This document shows, piece by piece, positions 28,352-37,461 of a stretch of 64,000 bases of DNA. The notes under the pieces are model-generated. The model had not been told where the DNA came from, made no database searches, and saw nothing but the letters and a program-made list of their open reading frames with translations. Numbering within the stretch: position 1 is the first letter of the stretch; every line of letters begins with the position of its first letter. Source of the stretch: Mucilaginibacter straminoryzae (GTDB taxonomy: Bacteria > Bacteroidota > Bacteroidia > Sphingobacteriales > Sphingobacteriaceae); the NCBI RefSeq assembly GCF_022953055.1, contig NZ_JALJEJ010000006.1:124001-188000 (forward strand). Direction: 5' to 3'. The position numbers and the translations under genes were made by a program.

Positions 28352-28378
28352 ATTATTGAAGTCAGCGAGGAAGGGTAA
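28352..28378. repeat. Right copy of the 27-bp direct repeat
   Basis: ATTATTGAAGTCAGCGAGG through GGGTAA matches the end of the helicase CDS (25603-25629) with a single mismatch, but here it is non-coding and precedes the S9 peptidase gene. Confidence 0.85.
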
Positions 28379-28453
28379 GTATTGCTGGCTCAACAGCTTG
28401 CAAGTCTGCATTTTGGAAGTTATATTTACTGTCCGACCCCTAATTCAGCACTC

Positions 28454-30568
28454 ATGAAAAAACTATTTTGCTTGTTACCTGCTTTGATAGCAACGGGTTT
28501 TACCTTTGCACAAACCATGAATTTAAAAAGACTACCCTACCCCGCCACTAAAAAGGGCGACGTTACCGATACTTATTTTAATACCACCGTCGCCGACCCT
28601 TATCGCTGGCTGGAAGACGACCGCTCTGCCGAAACTAAAGCCTGGGTGCAGGAGCAAAACAAGGTGACGTTTAACTACCTGGACCAGATTCCGTTTCGCC
28701 CGGCTATCCGCAAACGGTTAGAGACCCTTTGGAACTATGAGAAATTCGGCGCACCACATAAAGAAGGTGAATGGACCTATTACGGTCATAACAGCGGTCT
28801 GCAGAGCCAAAGCGTAATTTACCGGCAAAAAGAAGGGCAGCAACCAGAGGTATTTCTTGACCCGAACACGTTTTCTAAAGACGGCACTACTTCGCTGCAA
28901 GGATTGGATTTCAGTAAAGATGGCAGCCTGGCTGCGTTTCAGATTTCTGAAGGCGGCAGCGACTGGCGCAAAGTAATTGTGTTAAACACCGCCGATAAAA
29001 AACAAGTTGGCGATACGCTGCGCGATGTAAAATTCAGCGGTATTGCCTGGCATGGCAACGATGGTTTTTATTACAGCAGTTACGATAAACCCAAAGAAGG
29101 CAGCCAGCTAAGCGGCATGACCCAATACCACAAACTGTATTACCATAAGCTGGGCACGCCGCAAAGCAGCGATAAACTAATCTTCGGCGGCGAACAAACC
29201 CCTCGCCGTTATATCGGCGCTTACCTTACCGAAGACGAACGCTTCCTGGTGATTACCGCAGCTAACAGCACCACCGGTAACGAACTATACATCCAGGACT
29301 TAAGCAAGCCGAACAGCAGCATCGTAACGGTTGTAGGTAATTTTGATAACCAGCATAACGTGGTAGATAACATTGGCAGTAAGCTGTATATTTACACCAA
29401 CCTTTACGCACCAAACTTCCGGGTAGTAACTGTTGATGCCGCCAGCCCTGAAGTAACGCATTGGAAAGACCTGATCGCGCAGACGAAAAATGCCCTGACC
29501 GTAAGCACCGGTGGCGGAAAGCTTTTTGCCGAATACCTGAAAGATGCGACTTCGCTGGTACAGCAGTATAACATGAACGGCAAGCTGGAACATGCAGTCG
29601 AGCTACCAGGCGTAGGTACAGCCAGCGGCTTCGGCGCTAAGAAAGAAGAAAAAGAGCTGTATTACACCTACACTTCTTACGTCTATCCACCCACTATTTT
29701 TAAGTATAACATTGCGAACGGCAAATCTGAGGTCTATAAGAAACCGGCCGTACAATTCGACCCGACACAGTATGAATCTAAACAGGTTTTTTACAAGTCG
29801 AAGGATGGCACCCAGATCCCGATGATCATTACTTATAAAAAAGGTACCGTGCTGAATGGTAAAAACCCAACCATGCTTTACGCTTACGGCGGCTTTGGTG
29901 TAAACCTTACCCCTGCCTTTAGCACCAGCAATATTGTACTGCTTGAACATGGCGGCATTTACGCCGTGCCTAACTTGCGAGGTGGCGGCGAGTATGGCGA
30001 AACCTGGCACCGCGCGGGTATTAAGTTGAAGAAACAAAACGTGTTCGACGATTTTATCGCGGCAGCAGAATATCTGATCAAGAACAAGTATACCTCTAAA
30101 GATTATCTGGCTATTTCCGGTGGTTCTAACGGTGGTTTGCTGATTGGCGCTGTTATGACACAACGACCCGACTTGTGTAAAGTAGCTTTCCCCGCGGTAG
30201 GTGTAATGGATATGCTTCGATATAACAAATTTACGGCAGGCGCGGGATGGGCCTATGATTACGGTACCGCAGAAGACTCTGAGCAGATGTTCAATTACTT
30301 GTACCACTATTCGCCGTATCACAACCTAAAACCGGCTAACTACCCTGCTACGATGGTTACCACGGCAGATCATGACGACCGGGTTGTGCCTGCCCACTCC
30401 TTTAAGTTTGCTGCAAGGTTGCAGGAAGCGCAGCAAGGGCCGGCACCTGTGTTAATTCGAATCGAAACAAACGCAGGCCATGGCGCAGGGCAATCCACCC
30501 AGCAGGTGATCAATCAGCAGGCCGACAAGTGGGCATTTATGTTCGCTAACATGGGGCTGACGTTTTAG
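28454..30568 (+). CDS. Prolyl oligopeptidase family serine peptidase (S9A), secreted
   Basis: 704 residues from ATG 28454, which opens a clear signal peptide (MKKLFCLLPALIATGFTFAQ). An open frame from 28382 adds 24 residues but has no signal. An N-terminal PYRWLEDDRS segment and a seven-bladed propeller (about 90-420) precede an alpha/beta-hydrolase domain with nucleophile Ser558 in GGSNGG, Asp in TTADHDDRVVP and His in TNAGHGAG. It cleaves peptides after proline, probably in the periplasm. Confidence 0.95.
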   Translation: MKKLFCLLPALIATGFTFAQTMNLKRLPYPATKKGDVTDTYFNTTVADPYRWLEDDRSAETKAWVQEQNKVTFNYLDQIPFRPAIRKRLETLWNYEKFGAPHKEGEWTYYGHNSGLQSQSVIYRQKEGQQPEVFLDPNTFSKDGTTSLQGLDFSKDGSLAAFQISEGGSDWRKVIVLNTADKKQVGDTLRDVKFSGIAWHGNDGFYYSSYDKPKEGSQLSGMTQYHKLYYHKLGTPQSSDKLIFGGEQTPRRYIGAYLTEDERFLVITAANSTTGNELYIQDLSKPNSSIVTVVGNFDNQHNVVDNIGSKLYIYTNLYAPNFRVVTVDAASPEVTHWKDLIAQTKNALTVSTGGGKLFAEYLKDATSLVQQYNMNGKLEHAVELPGVGTASGFGAKKEEKELYYTYTSYVYPPTIFKYNIANGKSEVYKKPAVQFDPTQYESKQVFYKSKDGTQIPMIITYKKGTVLNGKNPTMLYAYGGFGVNLTPAFSTSNIVLLEHGGIYAVPNLRGGGEYGETWHRAGIKLKKQNVFDDFIAAAEYLIKNKYTSKDYLAISGGSNGGLLIGAVMTQRPDLCKVAFPAVGVMDMLRYNKFTAGAGWAYDYGTAEDSEQMFNYLYHYSPYHNLKPANYPATMVTTADHDDRVVPAHSFKFAARLQEAQQGPAPVLIRIETNAGHGAGQSTQQVINQQADKWAFMFANMGLTF

Positions 30569-30602
30569 AATAAAGACAACTGTTTATTCTAACCTAATTC
30601 AG

Positions 30603-30632
30603 GCACGAGCCCACCGGCTCGTGCTTTTTATT
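30603..30632 (+). terminator. Rho-independent terminator
   Basis: GCACGAGCC, short loop, GGCTCGTGC, then TTTTTATT. It lies between the convergent S9 peptidase and DUF3857 genes and may serve both. Confidence 0.85.
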
Positions 30633-30635
30633 AGT

Positions 30636-33221
30636 TTAATTCTCTGCCTGACCGTCATTCCCTTCCTGGATTGGTACCGGAACCGTTTCATAACTGAAAT
30701 TGGTAGGCGGATAAGGCACAATAAAGGTTTCTTCTACACGTACAGAACGCATAAAATAGGGTATCCAGATAGCTGCCGTTAATACAGAACGTATAATGGC
30801 AGCGCCTGCATCTGCTCCAAATTTCCCGTTACTTAATAAGTTGGCCGATAAGGTATAGTTCGCTATAATAAACACCGCACAATAGGTGTAAAAACCAATG
30901 ATCGCTTTTGGCAGAATATCCCTGCGATTAACCAGCAGGATAAAGCAAAAAATGGCGTAACAAAGCTCTACCGTATTACCGAAAGCGGTAAAAAGTATCA
31001 TAAAACGAAAGCCAAAACCCGACGATAAATGGCTGTTCCAGGTATGGACATCGAAAGGGCCGTTAGTGATAAGGGTGCTTAACACCAACAGTACGGTTAA
31101 TGCCATCCCTATGGTGACCAGAATTAGCCATCCACCCAGCATTTTAAAGTTAGATCCGTAGGTAAACATAATTCCAGGTGTTTCGCGGGTATAAATTTTA
31201 TAACCTGCAAACGCAGCTATAGCAGCAATGAGCAGAGTAAAAGCCAGCATCCACCAGTTCATTTTAAAAGAAATAGTAGAAACATCGGGCGTATAGTTGA
31301 AGGTGTAAGACAGATAGTCATTCTCTACCTGTTTAACATCTTTCTTATAACTGTCGAAATCCGCCACCGGCAAAAAGTCCTTCTTTGCGGCGTACTTATA
31401 ATTCAGGTACAAGGTGTCACCTTTTGCCCATTGATGAGAATTGAATGAAAAGTACTTGTTGCTTAAGCTATTCTCCTTCTCGCCGATATTCCATCCCGGC
31501 AACACTACTTTAATCGTATAATTTAAATGGTACGGATAGTTGATGGAAATTGGCGCCCTTGCATCTGTTGCTACGTTAAGCAACTGGTTATCCACCATGT
31601 TAGCATAAAATGAGGCCTGGTACCTGCCACGCTCGGTACTATCGCGTGTAAAGAAATTGCTGATCTCGTAGTGCTCTATTGTTGTCAACTGATTAGCTGC
31701 GGGATTATCAATCACCGTCAGCGAGTCCTTTGCTTCGATATCCTTATAAATCTTGTTGTAGTACTTCAGATAGTTTTTTTCCGTCTCATCCCGGCTTTCG
31801 GAAGCGAGTTTATTGCGCATGTTGTCTGCATGATAGGATGTATAAACCGAACGCACATCCAGCTGAACCTTACCTTTTTCGTCCGGGACGGTATAAATTT
31901 CTTCATAAGATGTAGTGCCACCCTTCAGATCCGGCAAATCCGTAAGCGACTGATTACCGGCCTTTAATACCAGGCCTTTGCCATAATGCGGAAAATAAAT
32001 ATTGGTACCCGTTCCACGTTGGTAAGCTATAGTCGCATCTACCCAAACCTGCTTACCATTTACCATGGCAACCGCTACGGCATGGTCAAAAGCATTAGGT
32101 GTAGGAATATATTGGTCTATCTCCTTGCGAACATCCGAATTAACCAATACCATATACGCTTCAATATCATTCGCCCGAAGTATAGCGGCTAACAATAAGG
32201 CCTTATCCTTGCAATCGCCATAACGCTGCTTAAAAACTTTTTCCGGCGCATTGGCTTGGTGCGAATACTGGCCCATCTCTACGCCCATATAGCGAACCTC
32301 GTCTTGCACCAGCATTACTGCCTTGCGGAAATATTCCTCCTTATCGTATCCGGTTTGCTTTTTTAGCTGCGCTACCTTTGCTGCCAGGTCACCACTTAAG
32401 TGTTCGGGAACCTTGTTGATACCCAGTGCCCAGTCAGTCACTTCTTTCCAATTGTTATACTCGCTTATTTGCACACGGCCGTAAGGGTTATACCATCCCG
32501 GTGTATCGTTATAACTGATTACCGGCTGCACCTGGAAACCTTCCCATTCATAGTAATGTAAAGGACCGTTGTTAAATTGCTTTAATGGCAACTGTTTATT
32601 AAACCCTTTGACGTTAAGCTTACGCGACTGCGGACTAAGAATGGTTATATATTCGTGCGCAATGGCAGAGCTGCCATCGAAATAAATGTCTTTGAAAAAT
32701 TTATTCTTAAAAATAGGATTACGCCCGGTAATAGTATAAGCATACTCTATACGGTCGCCTTTGCGAATATCATCTAGGATCAGGTAAGCAGAGTAAGTGC
32801 CCTGATAGATAAATTTAGACAGCTCTTTTTCATCGGCAATTATCTTAAACTTTGCCTCACGCAGGCGATCCTGTGGTTTGCCATCGCGCCAGATCACCAA
32901 TTGGTGAAAGTCCAGCTTCTCGAAACTTGGGTCGAAGCCTACAGAAATTTCCGAAGCATTCTGCACACCAGCTTCTGAGACAATCTCGCGAATGTTGTGG
33001 TTATAGTCTGCCTCTTTCTCAACGTTAAACTGTTCCTCTATCAGCTGGTAATAATATCCGCCGTCAATCTGGCGGGCGGGTAACTTTTTATCGTAAGGTT
33101 TACTGGTAAGCAACCATTGTGGCTTTGCCGAAATAGTAACTTTTGGCGTTGAAGCGTCTGCAAAAGCGTAAAAAACAAGTAATAAACAGGCCGTGATAAA
33201 GGCAGGGACTTTCTTAAACAT
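30636..33221 (-). CDS. DUF3857/transglutaminase-like protein with membrane tail
   Basis: 861 residues with a signal peptide (1-23). A DUF3857 beta domain (about 50-250) is followed by a transglutaminase-like core with catalytic Cys in RYGDCKDKALLL (near 336), His in AFDHAVAVAMV and Asp in WVDATIAY, so the triad is complete. The region after 640 contains several membrane helices. Such proteins are common in Bacteroidota; the natural substrate is unknown, and some members may be proteases rather than cross-linkers. Confidence 0.88.
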   Translation of the reverse strand: MFKKVPAFITACLLLVFYAFADASTPKVTISAKPQWLLTSKPYDKKLPARQIDGGYYYQLIEEQFNVEKEADYNHNIREIVSEAGVQNASEISVGFDPSFEKLDFHQLVIWRDGKPQDRLREAKFKIIADEKELSKFIYQGTYSAYLILDDIRKGDRIEYAYTITGRNPIFKNKFFKDIYFDGSSAIAHEYITILSPQSRKLNVKGFNKQLPLKQFNNGPLHYYEWEGFQVQPVISYNDTPGWYNPYGRVQISEYNNWKEVTDWALGINKVPEHLSGDLAAKVAQLKKQTGYDKEEYFRKAVMLVQDEVRYMGVEMGQYSHQANAPEKVFKQRYGDCKDKALLLAAILRANDIEAYMVLVNSDVRKEIDQYIPTPNAFDHAVAVAMVNGKQVWVDATIAYQRGTGTNIYFPHYGKGLVLKAGNQSLTDLPDLKGGTTSYEEIYTVPDEKGKVQLDVRSVYTSYHADNMRNKLASESRDETEKNYLKYYNKIYKDIEAKDSLTVIDNPAANQLTTIEHYEISNFFTRDSTERGRYQASFYANMVDNQLLNVATDARAPISINYPYHLNYTIKVVLPGWNIGEKENSLSNKYFSFNSHQWAKGDTLYLNYKYAAKKDFLPVADFDSYKKDVKQVENDYLSYTFNYTPDVSTISFKMNWWMLAFTLLIAAIAAFAGYKIYTRETPGIMFTYGSNFKMLGGWLILVTIGMALTVLLVLSTLITNGPFDVHTWNSHLSSGFGFRFMILFTAFGNTVELCYAIFCFILLVNRRDILPKAIIGFYTYCAVFIIANYTLSANLLSNGKFGADAGAAIIRSVLTAAIWIPYFMRSVRVEETFIVPYPPTNFSYETVPVPIQEGNDGQAEN

Positions 33222-33305
33222 AACTGCTTTTAAATTAAACAGATTCTGCTTCCCTTCAAAATCTGTTAAGATTATTCATTCAGAAAAATATTCGAAAACC
33301 ATTGC

Positions 33306-33337
33306 GTAACCAAATGGTTACACATATATTAGTAACC
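33306..33337 (+). promoter_or_regulatory. Putative ArsR operator
   Basis: GTAACC-AAAT-GGTTAC (33306-33321) is a perfect inverted repeat with a 4-nt centre. A third half-site, GTAACC, follows at 33332-33337. It lies directly upstream of the chosen ArsR start at 33359, as expected for autoregulation. Confidence 0.65.
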
Positions 33338-33358
33338 GGAAGATTACAAGTAATAAAA

Positions 33359-33688
33359 GTGAGAAGAGACGTATTCCAGGCCATAGCAGACCCAACCAGG
33401 CGAGCCATTATAAACATGGTAGCATATCAATCCATGAATCTGAACACAGTTGCAGAAAATTTTGATATTAGCAGGCCTGCTATTTCTAAGCATATTAAAA
33501 TATTAACCGAATGCGGCTTGATTGTTATAAAACAACAAGGGCGCGAACGTTATTGCGAAGCTCACTTGCAGCAATTGCAGGAAGTAAACGAGTGGACAAC
33601 TCATTTCAAAACCTTCTGGACACAGAAGTTAGATGCTTTAGAAAACTTTCTTGAGCAGGACACCAATAAACCAACTGAAAACAAATAA
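33359..33688 (+). CDS. ArsR-family winged-helix regulator
   Basis: 109 residues from GTG 33359 (VRRDVFQAIADPTRRAII, the usual family start). The frame is open to 33302, but those 19 codons would cover the operator. The recognition helix region is NFDISRPAISKHIKIL. No metal-binding ELCVCDL motif is seen, so it is not an arsenic sensor. The operon with an SRPBCC and a VOC protein is a familiar Bacteroidota set. Confidence 0.88.
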   Translation: MRRDVFQAIADPTRRAIINMVAYQSMNLNTVAENFDISRPAISKHIKILTECGLIVIKQQGRERYCEAHLQQLQEVNEWTTHFKTFWTQKLDALENFLEQDTNKPTENK

Positions 33689-33690
33689 TT

Positions 33691-34131
33691 ATGGAAGCAG
33701 TACCCTTTGTTATCGAAAGACTTGTAAACGTCCCCGTGGGCCGGGTATGGCAGGCCATTATAAACCGCGAACAAATGAAGCAATGGTATTTTAACATCGC
33801 AGAATTTGAACCTAAAGTTGGCTTTGAATTTGAATTTGAAGGTGGCACCGAAGAGTGTACCTATCTGCATAAATGCGTTATCACTGCCGTAGAACCTAAC
33901 CGCAAACTGAGCCACACCTGGCGATATGAGGGCTACGATGGCGAATCTGAAGTAACCTGGGAATTATTTGCCGAGGGTGACCAGACACGGGTAAAACTAA
34001 CACATACGGGTTTAGAAACCTTCCCGCCGTTGAAAGACTTTGCAAAATCAAACTTCGAAGCAGGATGGACCTACCTTGTTGGTACCGCCATTAAAAATTT
34101 TGTTGAAAACACACCAGAACAAGCAAAATGA
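33691..34131 (+). CDS. SRPBCC (AHSA1-like) domain protein
   Basis: 146 residues of the START/Bet v1-like fold. Markers are the N-terminal VPVGRVWQAIINREQMKQWY and the C-terminal TGLETFPP...GWTYLVGTAIKNFVE. These proteins bind hydrophobic ligands. Two bases separate it from arsR and it overlaps the VOC gene by 4 nt, so all three are one operon under the ArsR operator. Confidence 0.9.
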   Translation: MEAVPFVIERLVNVPVGRVWQAIINREQMKQWYFNIAEFEPKVGFEFEFEGGTEECTYLHKCVITAVEPNRKLSHTWRYEGYDGESEVTWELFAEGDQTRVKLTHTGLETFPPLKDFAKSNFEAGWTYLVGTAIKNFVENTPEQAK

Positions 34132-34517
34132 GCATCCAAATAAAACTGAGCAGTGTAATGGTTAAGAATCAGGAAACTGCAGCGCACTTTTACACTAATG
34201 TTTTAGGCTTTGTTAAAAAGCAGGACGTGCCAATGGGCGAGCATCGGTGGTTAACGGTAGTATCACCCGAAAGCGATGAGGTAGAGCTCTTACTGGAAGC
34301 AATGGCTTTTGCACCTGCACAAACTTTTCAAGCTGCACTTTATGAAGCGGGGATACCAGCTACCGGTTTTGCAGTTTCGGATATACAAGCAGAATACGAG
34401 CGTTTAAATCAACAGGGTGTTAGTTTTAAAATGGCACCGACCGCAATGGGACCAGTTACCATTGCAATTCTGGATGATAACTGCGGCAACTGGATACAAT
34501 TGTACCAAATGAATTGA
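34128..34517 (+). CDS. VOC-superfamily (glyoxalase/bleomycin-resistance-like) protein
   Basis: 129 residues with the two beta-alpha-beta-beta-beta units of the VOC fold: SVMVKNQETAAHFYTNVLGF and GFAVSDIQAEYERLNQQGVS, ending ILDDNCGNWIQLYQ. The C-terminal metal-site Glu found in many enzymes is replaced (NWIQLYQ), so binding rather than classical glyoxalase activity is possible. Confidence 0.88.
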   Translation: MSIQIKLSSVMVKNQETAAHFYTNVLGFVKKQDVPMGEHRWLTVVSPESDEVELLLEAMAFAPAQTFQAALYEAGIPATGFAVSDIQAEYERLNQQGVSFKMAPTAMGPVTIAILDDNCGNWIQLYQMN

Positions 34518-34533
34518 TTGGACAAAGGATGTT

Positions 34534-34580
34534 TGGACGAAAGAAAACGATTTGTCATTTATCCTTTCGTCCATTGTCTT
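34534..34580. terminator. Hairpin between convergent VOC and der genes
   Basis: TGGACGAAAG (34534) and CTTTCGTCCA (34564) form a 10-bp stem with a 20-nt loop, followed by TTGTCTTTTAT. Probably a weak bidirectional terminator. Confidence 0.45.
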
Positions 34581-34591
34581 TTATCCTAAAA

Positions 34592-35893
34592 TTATTTTTG
34601 CCTGAAGAAAATCTGGATCGGCACACCGCTGAAGTTAAAGTTTTCGCGCAGCTTATTCTCTATAAAGCGGCGGTATGGTTCTTTAATATATTGCGGCAGG
34701 TTACAGAAAAAGGCAAACATAGGTGCCACCCCGCTAATCTGCGTCACGTACTTAATCTTCACGTGCTTACCTTTTAATGCCGGCGGCGGATAGTTTTCAA
34801 TAATCGGCAGCATTACATCATTAAGGGTACTGGTTGAAACCTTCTTGCTGCGGTTGGTGTAAACCTGATTAGCGGTTTCAATCACCTTCATAATCCGTTG
34901 CTTTTCATGAACCGAAGTGAACACGATGGGCACATCGGTAAACGGCGATATCTTTTCGCGGATCTGTTCTTCAAAAACTTTAATGGTTTTGCTGTTCTTT
35001 TCGATCAGGTCCCACTTGTTCACCACAATCACAATCCCCTTCTTATTCTTCTCGGCAAGATGGAAGATATTGATATCCTGAGATTCCAGCCCCTCCACGG
35101 CATCAACCATCAGGATCACTACGTCTGCTTCTTCCAGGGCTTTGATGGTACGCATCACAGAATAAAATTCGATATTTTCTTTCACCTTGGTTTTCTTACG
35201 TAAACCGGCGGTGTCTACCAGCATAAAATCGTGCCCGTACTGGTTATAGTGGATATGGATGCTATCGCGTGTGGTACCGGCAATTGGGGTTACAATGTTA
35301 CGCTCCCTGCCGATCAACGCATTGATCAATGACGATTTACCTACGTTAGGGCGACCAACAATGGCGTATTTAGGTAAAGTATTCTCTTCAACGGGGACAT
35401 CCTCGAACGTCTTGACCACTTCGTCCAGCAGTTCGCCAGTTCCGGAACCCGTCATAGACGAGATGGTATAAATTTCGCCCAAACCAAAGCTGTAAAAAAC
35501 GCTCGAATCAGCCAATAAAGCATTGTTGTCCACCTTATTCACGACAACAAATACCGGTTTTTTGCTTTTGCGTAGAATGGACGCAATCTCGTCGTCAAGG
35601 TCGGTAATGCCTGTAGTCACATCAACTATAAACAAGATACAGGTAGCTTCTTCAATAGCAATTACTACCTGCTCGCGGATGGCGGCTTCAAAAACATCAT
35701 CACTTCCGGCCACATAACCGCCGGTATCCACCACGGTGAAAGGATGGTTTGTCCACTCGGCTAAGCCGTAATGACGGTCGCGGGTAACACCGCTCATGTC
35801 ATCTACAATGGCCTTACGGGTTTCCGTCAAACGGTTATATAAAGTCGACTTCCCCACATTCGGCCTGCCGACGATCGCTACAATATTGCTCAT
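34592..35893 (-). CDS. der: Ribosome-assembly GTPase Der (EngA)
   Basis: 433 residues with two tandem G domains: G1 motifs [10 protein letters not shown] (near 8) and [10 protein letters not shown] (near 182), G3 DTGG and DTAG, and G4 NKVD and NKWD. The C-terminal KH-like domain (about 350-433) follows. Der is needed for 50S subunit maturation. The era gene lies on the same strand 251 bp upstream. Confidence 0.97.
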   Translation of the reverse strand: MSNIVAIVGRPNVGKSTLYNRLTETRKAIVDDMSGVTRDRHYGLAEWTNHPFTVVDTGGYVAGSDDVFEAAIREQVVIAIEEATCILFIVDVTTGITDLDDEIASILRKSKKPVFVVVNKVDNNALLADSSVFYSFGLGEIYTISSMTGSGTGELLDEVVKTFEDVPVEENTLPKYAIVGRPNVGKSSLINALIGRERNIVTPIAGTTRDSIHIHYNQYGHDFMLVDTAGLRKKTKVKENIEFYSVMRTIKALEEADVVILMVDAVEGLESQDINIFHLAEKNKKGIVIVVNKWDLIEKNSKTIKVFEEQIREKISPFTDVPIVFTSVHEKQRIMKVIETANQVYTNRSKKVSTSTLNDVMLPIIENYPPPALKGKHVKIKYVTQISGVAPMFAFFCNLPQYIKEPYRRFIENKLRENFNFSGVPIQIFFRQK

Positions 35894-36144
35894 ACTTGTA
35901 TAGAATCAAGAATCAAGAGCCAGGAAAAACAAGACTTTATCTTTTTCCGACTGCCGATTCTACTTAATTATTATTTACAAACCAGAATTTTTACCGGCTT
36001 TTGTTTCTGAGTTGCGAGTTGTAGGTTGCGTGTGAAAACCACAATGCAAAAAACAGCTCCAACTTATAGTTATTATAATCTCTATGCAGATTTTAGCCTA
36101 GCAAATTACTCGAAACTTAAAAACTCGTAACTCGCTACCAAAAA

Positions 36145-37023
36145 TCAGTCCTCGTACCCGAACTGTTTCAGGTAATTTTTCTTACTGCGCCAATCCGGAA
36201 TCACTTTTACAAACAACTCCAGGAAGATCTTCCGCTGAAAGAATTCTTCCATACTCTTACGTGCATAGGTACCTACGATCTTCAGCATCTCACCGTTCTT
36301 TCCGATCAGGATGTTCTTTTGCGAATCGCGCTCGACGATGATTTCTGCGCTGATTCTATGTAAGGTATCCCCCTCTTTAAAGCTGGTGATGATCACCTCG
36401 GTGCTGTAAGGAATTTCCTTTTGGTATTGCTTGAACACCTGCTCGCGGATCATTTCTGAAGCAAAGAAACGATCGTTACGGTCTGTCAGGAAATCCTTTT
36501 CATAATAAGCCGGATGCTCCGGCAGATTATCCACGATAAAATCCATGATCGACTGGATATTATGCTTATGCAAAGCAGATATCGCAAAAATAGCCTTTGG
36601 CTGAAGTTTTTCCTGCCAATAAGCAATCTTTTGTTTCACTGTCTCCTCATTGCTTTGGTCGATCTTGTTCACCAGGATGGCCAACGGGGCTAATGATCCC
36701 TGCAACCTTTCGATCACGTCGCTTTCATCATGCTTCTCGTTCACGTCGGTCATGAGCAGGATCAGGTCGGCATCCACGATGGAACCATTTACCTGGTGCA
36801 TCATGCTTTCCTGCAGCGGATAGGCTGGTTTAATTACGCCAGGCGTGTCTGAAAACACAATCTGGTAATCCTCTGTATTGACGATCCCTAAAATTCGGTG
36901 GCGGGTAGTTTGGGCTTTAGGCGTAATGATAGACATGTTTTCGCCCACCAAAGCGTTCATTAAGGTAGATTTCCCTGCATTGGGTTTACCAATTATACTC
37001 ACAAAACCGGCCCGGTGACTCAT
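36145..37023 (-). CDS. era: Ribosome-assembly GTPase Era
   Basis: 292 residues: G1 GKPNAGKSTL (near 12), G3 DTPG, G4 NKID, then a C-terminal KH RNA-binding domain with ILIGKNGEMLKIVGTYARKS. It acts on 16S rRNA during 30S maturation. A promoter for the tRNA operon faces away from its start. The gap to der (35894-36144) contains only an imperfect inverted pair GAGTTGCGAGTT / AACTCGTAACTC. Confidence 0.96.
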   Translation of the reverse strand: MSHRAGFVSIIGKPNAGKSTLMNALVGENMSIITPKAQTTRHRILGIVNTEDYQIVFSDTPGVIKPAYPLQESMMHQVNGSIVDADLILLMTDVNEKHDESDVIERLQGSLAPLAILVNKIDQSNEETVKQKIAYWQEKLQPKAIFAISALHKHNIQSIMDFIVDNLPEHPAYYEKDFLTDRNDRFFASEMIREQVFKQYQKEIPYSTEVIITSFKEGDTLHRISAEIIVERDSQKNILIGKNGEMLKIVGTYARKSMEEFFQRKIFLELFVKVIPDWRSKKNYLKQFGYED

Positions 37024-37046
37024 TTAGAAAATATTTTAATTTTTTA

Positions 37047-37078
37047 TTTGGAGTACAAAGAAACGAATTATATCTTTG
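37047..37078 (+). promoter_or_regulatory. Promoter of the initiator tRNA gene
   Basis: TTTG (37047-37050), a 20-nt spacer and TATCTTTG (37071-37078) match the Bacteroidota sigma-A consensus at both boxes. The leader before the tRNA contains a hairpin TTTCCGG...CCGGAAA (about 37130-37154). Confidence 0.75.
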
Positions 37079-37170
37079 CAGTCCAATTAAAAACAAAAGC
37101 AACTTGCATTTGTAGTATTGGAGGAACAGATTTCCGGAGGTTATGGCCGGAAAGTTCAAAACAAAAATAG

Positions 37171-37277
<107 letters not shown>

Positions 37278-37331
37278 TTATTGGTTTAAATGCAGATTTT
37301 GTGTTTAACCCAGACAAAGCAAACCCTGAAA

Positions 37332-37461
37332 GAGGTACAGCCCGAGGTACACAAAACACCTCCGAGGTACACTTCTTAAATCTTGTAACTATCTGTTTTA
37401 CAGTAAGTATTGCCGTCAATCCGATTTATTCATTTTAAATCGGTACAATCAAGTGGTACAC
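37332..37461. repeat. GGTACA repeats, candidate integrase arm sites
   Basis: GAGGTACA at 37332, GAGGTACAC at 37344 and 37364, CGGTACA at 37441 and GTGGTACAC at 37453. A further AAGGTACACAAG is at 56405, 36 bp inside attR. Repeats near both element ends are what arm-type binding sites of tyrosine recombinases look like; binding is inference. Confidence 0.5.
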
